Source: Prolixibacteraceae bacterium (GTDB lineage: Bacteria; Bacteroidota; Bacteroidia; Bacteroidales; Prolixibacteraceae). From it: DNA of 40,301 nt. Positions 33,969 through 40,301 of this stretch are shown piece after piece. The notes under the pieces were generated by a model. That model did not search any database. It was not told where the DNA came from and saw only the letters and a program-made list of their open reading frames with translations. Within the stretch, counting starts at the first letter, position 1, and each line of letters begins with the position of its first letter. The translations under genes were made by a program, and so were the position numbers. The stretch covers positions 1 through 40,301 of the forward strand of contig JALOCD010000032.1 of the NCBI GenBank assembly GCA_023228025.1. Direction: 5' to 3'.

Positions 33969-34014
33969 TTCGGAAACGTTTCCGAAAATAAAAACGTTTC
34001 CGAAAACGTTTCCG
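33969..34014. promoter_or_regulatory. Three LacI-type operator sites
   Basis: Site 1, 33969-33986, is a perfect 18-bp palindrome (TTCGGAAACGTTTCCGAA). Site 3, 34001-34014 (CGAAAACGTTTCCG), differs from its core at one base. Between them, 33995-34002 carries a half-site CGTTTCCG. LacI proteins bind such palindromes with a central CG step. Confidence 0.85.
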
Positions 34015-34035
34015 AAAAAATATATTCTCTTTTTC

Positions 34036-34066
34036 TTTCATTTACCTTAACACTGAATTAACATTG
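34036..34066 (+). promoter_or_regulatory. Possible promoter of the carbohydrate operon
   Basis: TTTC-N19-TAACATTG resembles the Bacteroidota consensus with one mismatch in each box. It lies just downstream of the operator cluster and about 37 bp before the transporter start. Confidence 0.4.
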
Positions 34067-34102
34067 TGCTACCAAAATTAACTGAATTTAATTGTTCCCT
34101 GA

Positions 34103-35782
34103 ATGACACCTCTCGATTATTTAGTAATCATACTGTTTTCGTTGATGATCTTTGTCATCGGTCTCTCTTTTTCCAGAAATGCCGGCAAAGACATGAAAAC
34201 CTTCTTTGCCGCCGGAGGTGCGGTCCCCTGGTGGATCAACAGTTTGTCACTGTTTATGGGGTTTGTGTCTGCCAGTACTTTTGTGGTATGGGGTTCAATT
34301 GCATACTCATCCGGGTGGGTTGCCATTACGATTCAATGGGCCATGTCGGTGGCTGGATTAATTGTCGGATTCTTTATCGCACCCAAATGGCACAAAACAA
34401 AGGCACTGACAGCTGCTGAATATATATGTCACCGGCTAGGTGTCAGGACTCAAAATACCTATTCGTACATTTATCTCTTCATCATGGTCTTCCTGAAAGG
34501 AGTATGCCTTTATGCAGTAGCAATTATTTTACAGGTTGCAACAGGGATATCACTGTATGTATGGGTTGGTTTACTTGGTGTAATCGTGATATTGTACACG
34601 ACATTCGGGGGTCTATGGGCTGTTGTTGTAACCGATGTTTTGCAGTTTATCATTCTTCTTTCTGCGGGATTGATTCTGCTTCCGCTCTCATTGGACAAAG
34701 TAGGCGGGATATCCTCATTTGTTGACAGTATCAAAGCCCAGCAACTTACAGAGTTTTTCAATCTCAGCGACCATAAATACACCATCAGTTTTTTACTTGG
34801 ATTCCTATTTTATAATGTATTTTACCTGGGCGGACAATGGAGTTTTATACAACGCTATACCAGTGTAGCCACGCCGAAGGAAGCAAAAAAAATTGGTGTT
34901 TTGTTTGGCTTGTTTTATGTGATCAGTCCGGTGATCTGGATGCTACCACCGATGATTTACCGGGCCATCAATCCAAACCTGGCAGGAATCGAAAGCGAAC
35001 AGGCCTATATGCTGATGGCCAAAACAGCTTTGCCATCTGGAATGCTGGGGCTGATCATTATCAGTCTCTCTTTTGCAACAAACAGTTCAGTGCAGGGTTT
35101 CCTTAATATTTCTGCCGGTGTGATTACCAACGATTTCTTTAAAACAATCTATCCGCTGTCTTCAGAAAAATTGTTGATACGGGTTGCCAAGGTGGCAACA
35201 TTTCTGATGGGACTTGTTGTTATTTTTATGGGAATGATGGTTCCCATGATGGGTGGAGCCACCAATGTGATACTTAGTGTCGCATCGATTACAGGGGGAG
35301 CCATGTATTTCCCGTTGATTTGGTCCTTGTATTCGAAAAAGCAGAATAGTTACACTGTTTTGGCCACAACGATTCTCTCACTGGCTATTTGCCTCTCCTT
35401 AAAATTCATTTTTCCGGTAATCGGAGGAACTCCTTTGTCCCGGGCAGCCGAGATGGTGACTGGCGTTTTGGTGCCTGTATCGATCATCGCTTTTTTTGAA
35501 CTGGTGTTGGCTTTAAAGAAAAGCCCCACAACAGAATTCAATAATTATCAGAATTATCTGGTTTTTAAGGCAGATAATTCCAATGAAGTAACTGATTATG
35601 TGGACGAGTCCGCCAGTGAAAATAAATTTGGAAAGAAAATGATTGGTCTGGGAATTCTCTCTACGGGATTTATCATCGGCTTTTTGGGATTGATGGCTTC
35701 GATCGGTAAAATATATGTGTTGGGAGTAGCATTTCTCTTGCTGATGACCGGCGCTGGGATTTTGTCTAAAGTATTAAAATAG
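34103..35782 (+). CDS. Sodium:solute symporter (SSS family)
   Basis: The 559-aa polytopic protein (about 13-14 TM segments) follows the SSS plan: TM1 DYLVIILFSLMIFVIGL, the conserved AAGGAVPWWINSLSLFMGFVS at about 36-56, TAAEYICHRLG at 103-113 and the family motif GGLWAVVVTDVLQ at 169-181. A sodium gradient would drive sugar or sugar-acid uptake; the exact substrate cannot be read. It is the first gene of the plus-strand operon under the LacI-type operators, 15 bp before the oxidoreductase. There is no SusC/SusD pair nearby, so uptake across the outer membrane must use another protein or diffusion. Confidence 0.93.
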   Translation: MTPLDYLVIILFSLMIFVIGLSFSRNAGKDMKTFFAAGGAVPWWINSLSLFMGFVSASTFVVWGSIAYSSGWVAITIQWAMSVAGLIVGFFIAPKWHKTKALTAAEYICHRLGVRTQNTYSYIYLFIMVFLKGVCLYAVAIILQVATGISLYVWVGLLGVIVILYTTFGGLWAVVVTDVLQFIILLSAGLILLPLSLDKVGGISSFVDSIKAQQLTEFFNLSDHKYTISFLLGFLFYNVFYLGGQWSFIQRYTSVATPKEAKKIGVLFGLFYVISPVIWMLPPMIYRAINPNLAGIESEQAYMLMAKTALPSGMLGLIIISLSFATNSSVQGFLNISAGVITNDFFKTIYPLSSEKLLIRVAKVATFLMGLVVIFMGMMVPMMGGATNVILSVASITGGAMYFPLIWSLYSKKQNSYTVLATTILSLAICLSLKFIFPVIGGTPLSRAAEMVTGVLVPVSIIAFFELVLALKKSPTTEFNNYQNYLVFKADNSNEVTDYVDESASENKFGKKMIGLGILSTGFIIGFLGLMASIGKIYVLGVAFLLLMTGAGILSKVLK

Positions 35783-35797
35783 AATCATATATATAAA

Positions 35798-38077
35798 ATG
35801 ATTAAACAGGAATTATCCCCGATAAAAAGGGGCAATATGATAGTTACGCTTGATACGGACCTGGTAGTAGTGGGTGGAGGAATAGCAGGAACCTGCGCTG
35901 CCATCACTGCATCAAGAAACGGAATTAAGGTTATCCTCGTTCAGGATCGCCCTGTTTTGGGTGGAAATGGTTCCAGTGAGGTTAGATTATGGGTATTGGG
36001 AGCTACTTCCCACATGGGGAACAACAACCGTTGGGCACGCGAAGGTGGAGTGATAGACGAAATCCTCGTTGAGAATCTTTACCGCAACAAGGAAGGTAAC
36101 GCCATAATTTTCGATACGGTACTGCTGGAGAAAGTCAGGCTTGAACCCAATATTACACTCCTGCTCAATACCATGGTTTATGATCTTGAGAAAAAAGATG
36201 CGGTAAATATTTCTTCCCTGAGAGCCTTTTGCAGTCAGAATTCTACTGAATACCATTTGAAAGCACCTTTGTTTTGCGATGCATCAGGTGACGGAATTGT
36301 GGCTTTTGGTGCTGGTGCTTCCTTTCGCATGGGAGCCGAAGGCAAAAGTGAATTTGGCGAAGGTTTTACTCCTACCGACGAATACGGCGAACTTTTAGGA
36401 CATACCATTTATTTCTACAGCAAAGACACCGGACGTCCGGTAAAATATGTTGCCCCTTCTTATGCACTGAAGGACATCAATAAAATCCCCCGTTTCAAGA
36501 ATATAAAAACGGGAGATATGGGCTGTAATTTCTGGTGGTTCGAGTTTGGCGGACGAGGCGATACCATTCACGATACCGAAGAAATTAAATGGGAACTCTG
36601 GAGTGTGGTATACGGAGTTTGGGATTACATTAAAAACTCCAGAAAATTCCCGGAATCTGAAAATCTTACCTTGGAATGGGTTGGTACAATACCTGGCAAA
36701 CGCGAAAGCAGAAGGTTCAATGGTGAATATATGCTTAAACAGCAAGACATTGTGGATCAGACACACTTTTACGATGCAGTATCCTTCGGGGGATGGGCCA
36801 TCGATTTGCATCCTGCTGATGGCGTTTTTTCGGGATTGCCCGGCTGTAACCAATATCATTCAAAAGGAATTTACGAAATACCTTATCGTTGCTTTATCAG
36901 CAAAGACATCAAAAACCTTTTTATAGCAGGTCGCTTGATAAGCGCTTCGCATGTGGCGTTTGGCTCAACCCGTGTAATGGCAACGTCAGCTCACGGAGCA
37001 CAGGCTATTGGAATGGCCGCAGTTTTGTGCCTGCAACTGGGTTTGAACCCGACTGATTTTGCCAAAACTGAAAACATTAAAATCCTTCAGCAAAAGTTAA
37101 ATATCAATGGGCAAAGTATTCCGGGAGTTCCAATTGATCAGAAAGAAAATTTAGCTGCGGAAGCTAAAATAGAGGCTTCAAGCGAATTGGTTCTCGACCA
37201 GATTCCGTTTGATGGTGATTGGTTAGAGCTAAAAATTGCAGCCGGACAACTTTTGCCTCTAAGCAAAGATATCCAATACTCTTTTGAGATTTCGGCAGAT
37301 GTCAGGGTGACGACTTCACTTGAAGTTGAGTTACAAACCAGTTCAAAAATATTCAACTTCACGCCTGATGTTTTAATTGACAGCCAAAGAATTGAGTTAA
37401 AACAAGGAACTCAAAAGGTAGAAATCTCATTTCAAAATACTTTAACTGATGATCAGTATGGATTTTTAATTTTCCGAAGCAATCCGTATGTAAAGATTCG
37501 ATGCAGCGAAAAACGTATCTCCGGAATAGTTTCGGTTTATAACAGGTCAAACCCTGCAGTAAACAATCACGGCAAACAGATACCGCCCCAAAACAGTGGT
37601 TTCGAATCGTTTGAATTCTGGTGCGCTGAACGACGCCCCAAAGGGCAAAACATTGCCATGTCGATTTCTCCTGCATTGAACTGCTTCCAAAAGGATAATG
37701 CAATCAATGGTTATACCCGTCCATACATTCAGTCGAATTTATGGGTAGCCGAATGGAATGATGAACATCCAAGCCTCACTTTAAAATGGGATGAAACAAA
37801 AACCATTTATTCTATTATACTCTTCTTTGATACTGATTTCGATCATCCAATGGAATCGTCCCAAATGGGTCACCCCGAAAATGTGATGCCCTTTGTGGTA
37901 CGCGATTACCAAATTGAAGATGGTGCTGGAAATGTACTTTGTGCCAAAACAGGGAATTATCATACTATAAATAAAATTGAGTTTGAGAATCCGGTAAAAA
38001 CCAGAAAACTGAAAATTGTTTGTGTGCATCCATCAGAAAAAGTGTCGGCATCGGTATTTCAAATCCATATAAATTGA
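35798..38077 (+). CDS. FAD-dependent oxidoreductase with C-terminal beta-sandwich
   Basis: The 759-aa protein begins with a Rossmann FAD motif (VVVGGGIAGTCAA, Gly26-28-31), then RPVLGGNGSSEVR, as in the FAD_oxidored family found in carbohydrate loci of Bacteroidota. A second flavin-binding stretch is FIAGRLISASHVAFGSTRV at about 375-393. Residues about 450-759 form two beta-rich regions; the last (NLWVAEWNDEHPSLTLKW onward) resembles a galactose-binding/F5-8C module. There is no signal peptide, so it is probably cytoplasmic. ATG 35837 (MIVTLDTDLV) is an alternative start. Substrate is unknown; oxidation of a sugar or sugar derivative imported by the preceding SSS protein is an inference. Confidence 0.85.
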   Translation: MIKQELSPIKRGNMIVTLDTDLVVVGGGIAGTCAAITASRNGIKVILVQDRPVLGGNGSSEVRLWVLGATSHMGNNNRWAREGGVIDEILVENLYRNKEGNAIIFDTVLLEKVRLEPNITLLLNTMVYDLEKKDAVNISSLRAFCSQNSTEYHLKAPLFCDASGDGIVAFGAGASFRMGAEGKSEFGEGFTPTDEYGELLGHTIYFYSKDTGRPVKYVAPSYALKDINKIPRFKNIKTGDMGCNFWWFEFGGRGDTIHDTEEIKWELWSVVYGVWDYIKNSRKFPESENLTLEWVGTIPGKRESRRFNGEYMLKQQDIVDQTHFYDAVSFGGWAIDLHPADGVFSGLPGCNQYHSKGIYEIPYRCFISKDIKNLFIAGRLISASHVAFGSTRVMATSAHGAQAIGMAAVLCLQLGLNPTDFAKTENIKILQQKLNINGQSIPGVPIDQKENLAAEAKIEASSELVLDQIPFDGDWLELKIAAGQLLPLSKDIQYSFEISADVRVTTSLEVELQTSSKIFNFTPDVLIDSQRIELKQGTQKVEISFQNTLTDDQYGFLIFRSNPYVKIRCSEKRISGIVSVYNRSNPAVNNHGKQIPPQNSGFESFEFWCAERRPKGQNIAMSISPALNCFQKDNAINGYTRPYIQSNLWVAEWNDEHPSLTLKWDETKTIYSIILFFDTDFDHPMESSQMGHPENVMPFVVRDYQIEDGAGNVLCAKTGNYHTINKIEFENPVKTRKLKIVCVHPSEKVSASVFQIHIN

Positions 38078-38089
38078 CTAAATAAAATC

Positions 38090-40301
38090 ATGAAAACAAA
38101 ACCTCTTCTTTTGATTATTTTTCTAGCATTTAACATTGCAGTTAATGCACAGCCATCAAATAATAATTCCTTTATCCGTGGCGATGCCAAAATTGAATTT
38201 CGCTGGCGCAATGGTTACGACGAGTATGGTGGTGATTTTAAATCGACTTTTAATCAGGAAGAGGTGACCCGTGGAACCCAAGCCTGGGTTGATGGTTTTA
38301 ACTGGGCAGCCGATTATAAGGATTGGAACGATAGCATCCTATACGGGGTACAGCTCCTGTTCAGGGGAGGTTCGCCTTATGCTCGTGCATTGCGTTGCGT
38401 GAGCGATCTGGTGCCTGTTACTAGAGCTGGCTTGCCTGTTACTTTTGCCATTCCCTTACAGGTATGCATAGGTTCGGAAGAGTACGTGTCAGTAGCATTA
38501 AAAGTTTCGGGCCAGGACGAAGAGATTGTTTCGTTTACTTTTTCGCCTCAAAAGAAAGTAGAAATTACCGGAGGGCAGTTAAAAATTGACTTCTATACCC
38601 TGAAATTGTATGAGCCTTTAGTGAAATCGCCGGGCATGGCATTGATAGGTATGTTGCACGTCAGGGTATATCCGGGTTTGATAAATTATGGAGGTCGCAT
38701 GACCTTTGAGTTTAGTTCCAACACCAAACACATGGACAAGGAATCTGGCTTTTCAATTGGTTCGCTTTGGAAAGATGTAAGCCAAACTGATGTAGCCGCC
38801 GCTTGGCACAAAAGCGGACTTAGCGAAGAAAAACTGGAAAAAGCGGCCGAAATCCAACGCATACAATTACAGGACTGGAATGCTCGTTCGCGAAAAATGT
38901 CTGATGACTTATCGGTTCCTGGCAAAATAGTCATTTCCTGTTCCGAGACGCCAAAGGCTTACGACCGGGGTGAGGGCAGAGTACAAGCTTATTCGGGCAA
39001 TCCGGTAAAGGATTTTCAATCGGGGACACCCAGCGGCAAAATGATAGGGATGTCTACTGCTGTAGCCGAACAAATGGGTAAAAAGTTTTCCATATTTCGT
39101 TACCAGCACCGCCACATGCTGTGGGAAGCCAACAACCCCGAGAAGCTTAATCCCGAAGAACTCGGATACTTCGACCAATGGATGTTGGCTGCAAAAGCAT
39201 CGTCCGACGCTGTGATTCTTGATTTACAGATTTCTCCATTCACCCAAGCCTATAAAGCATTTACTAAAATGGGCACACTGCCCTTGCCCTCGGAAGGCGT
39301 TCCCGGATATACATGGGATAAGCTTGTTATTGGTTACATTTTTGCAATTCGACATGCAAAAGAAGTATGCCCGCAGTTGAGCATTGTGCAAATGCCATAC
39401 GAGTTTGACAACATTAACAATACCGAATACCATCGCGATGCACATTATCAGTTGTTAAAAGTGGTTTATAGAGCAGTGAATGAGGTAAACAAAAAACTTG
39501 CTTCCAACCAGCAGATTAAAGTCGCCGGACTTGGGGTCAACACTCCCGATGGTCGTTGGGAATTTATCAATGGCTTTTTGAAACGTTATGCGGCAGATAC
39601 CGACCCCACCAAACGGCTCGATTACCTTACCTGGCATACCTACCTGTTTCCCCCTTTTGATTATCCCAATATTACAAAAGGGTTTCAAGCTAAATTGCAG
39701 GAATTATTGGCAAAACACCACCTTCCCCTCAATTTGCCTGTTATTGTTGATGAATTGGGATTAGCCGAACCTTCTACTATTGAAGATTTATCAGACTTGT
39801 TAGGTGCTGCACGCAAAGAGGCTGCCATGGCCTGCTTCACAGCTTCAATACACAATTGGAATCTGGCCGAAAACGGGAACTTTATACCCATAACAGGCGC
39901 TGGATGGCATTTCGGCATGCTTACTTACGGAAAGCAGAATGCCATGAGCCCCTACGCAAAAGGGATGATACTCCGCAGTCGCCTTGCCGATGGCATGATA
40001 CCCTCTACCTCAACCCCGCAAGACAACAAAGGCTATGGCCTTTATAGCCTTGCCACCCGAGACGACAAGAAAATATCAGTGCTGGTATGGAGTGCCTCGC
40101 CGGCTGTATTTTTAAGCAATGCCCACTCTCTCAGCTACCCCAAAACAGAAGTAGTATTTAACGATTTGCCTGTAAATCTACAAAACAGATTATTAAAAGT
40201 AAGTATACAATCTATGTCACCCGATGATGCAGCTATTCAGCTCATTTTGGGTCAGAACAAATGCCAAACCTTACCACTTACTCGTGGTGCCGACCGATAC
40301 G
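38090..40301 (+). CDS. Secreted glycoside hydrolase, GH39-like (GH-A clan), 3' end outside window
   Basis: The open frame of 737 codons runs off the right edge. It begins with a signal peptide (MKTKPLLLIIFLAFNIAVNA), 12 bp after the oxidoreductase. An N-terminal beta-rich region (about 25-270) precedes a TIM-barrel-like part (about 300-620). Candidate acid/base Glu438 (MPYEFDN) and nucleophile Glu555 (LPVIVDELGLAE) lie on strands as in GH-A enzymes. Their spacing of 117 residues equals the E160/E277 spacing I recall for the GH39 xylosidase XynB. The usual NEP motif is altered to YEF. A periplasmic sugar-releasing role fits the operon. Family assignment is tentative. Confidence 0.7.
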   Translation, partial: MKTKPLLLIIFLAFNIAVNAQPSNNNSFIRGDAKIEFRWRNGYDEYGGDFKSTFNQEEVTRGTQAWVDGFNWAADYKDWNDSILYGVQLLFRGGSPYARALRCVSDLVPVTRAGLPVTFAIPLQVCIGSEEYVSVALKVSGQDEEIVSFTFSPQKKVEITGGQLKIDFYTLKLYEPLVKSPGMALIGMLHVRVYPGLINYGGRMTFEFSSNTKHMDKESGFSIGSLWKDVSQTDVAAAWHKSGLSEEKLEKAAEIQRIQLQDWNARSRKMSDDLSVPGKIVISCSETPKAYDRGEGRVQAYSGNPVKDFQSGTPSGKMIGMSTAVAEQMGKKFSIFRYQHRHMLWEANNPEKLNPEELGYFDQWMLAAKASSDAVILDLQISPFTQAYKAFTKMGTLPLPSEGVPGYTWDKLVIGYIFAIRHAKEVCPQLSIVQMPYEFDNINNTEYHRDAHYQLLKVVYRAVNEVNKKLASNQQIKVAGLGVNTPDGRWEFINGFLKRYAADTDPTKRLDYLTWHTYLFPPFDYPNITKGFQAKLQELLAKHHLPLNLPVIVDELGLAEPSTIEDLSDLLGAARKEAAMACFTASIHNWNLAENGNFIPITGAGWHFGMLTYGKQNAMSPYAKGMILRSRLADGMIPSTSTPQDNKGYGLYSLATRDDKKISVLVWSASPAVFLSNAHSLSYPKTEVVFNDLPVNLQNRLLKVSIQSMSPDDAAIQLILGQNKCQTLPLTRGADRY

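Overview
The window looks like a chromosomal segment of a Bacteroidota species, most likely Bacteroidales/Marinilabiliales-like. The evidence is the thrS-infC-rpmI-rplT operon with Bacteroidota-type sequences, a promoter of the form TTTG-N20-TAATTTTG in front of thrS, few Shine-Dalgarno sequences, a periplasmic DPP IV and a GH20 hexosaminidase with signal peptides, and many short palindromic repeats between genes. Genus cannot be fixed from the sequence alone.

Layout. (1) 1-4185, minus strand: a decayed defence/mobile segment. It holds an internally deleted ADP-ribosylglycohydrolase, a type III-like DNA methyltransferase whose catalytic DPPY reads APPY over a C8 tract, an AlbA_2/RecG-C-like protein, and a ParA-like ATPase cut short where a transposase C-terminus begins (plus strand, 2-94). 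No res gene is present. (2) 4676-6562: a secreted GH20 beta-hexosaminidase. (3) 6923-22729, minus strand: a large export operon. In transcription order it is an ABC ATPase; a 1125-aa ABC permease fused to an M1-peptidase-like region lacking HExxH and a golvesin-like C-terminus; a TolC-type channel; a lipoprotein membrane-fusion protein; a 1024-aa RND pump; a 1578-aa RND pump fused to an ABC ATPase; then, after a 33-copy heptanucleotide array, a small ABC-2 permease. (4) 22932-25600: a GntR(YtrA)-controlled ABC cassette with a frameshifted membrane subunit. (5) 26320-29518: thrS-infC-rpmI-rplT. (6) 30074-32266: DPP IV on the plus strand, then tRNA-Leu(CAG). (7) 32889-40301: a carbohydrate locus with a LacI regulator divergent from an SSS transporter, an FAD-dependent oxidoreductase and a GH-A-clan (GH39-like) hydrolase that runs off the window.

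The strongest candidate for an undescribed system is region 3. One operon carries all parts of a tripartite RND pump (TolC, adaptor, two RND subunits) and two ABC modules. One ABC ATPase is covalently joined to an RND subunit, and its nucleotide-binding domain appears to be split by a roughly 180-residue membrane insert. The two ATPase domains share architecture, including a similar C-terminal extension. This suggests that ATP hydrolysis is coupled to, or regulates, a proton-driven envelope pump. That coupling is inference; the domain content and fusion are read directly from the open frame.

The intergenic spaces are rich in palindromic repeats: a 186-bp element with 31-bp perfect terminal inverted repeats, REP-like hairpins, and terminators built from short repeats.
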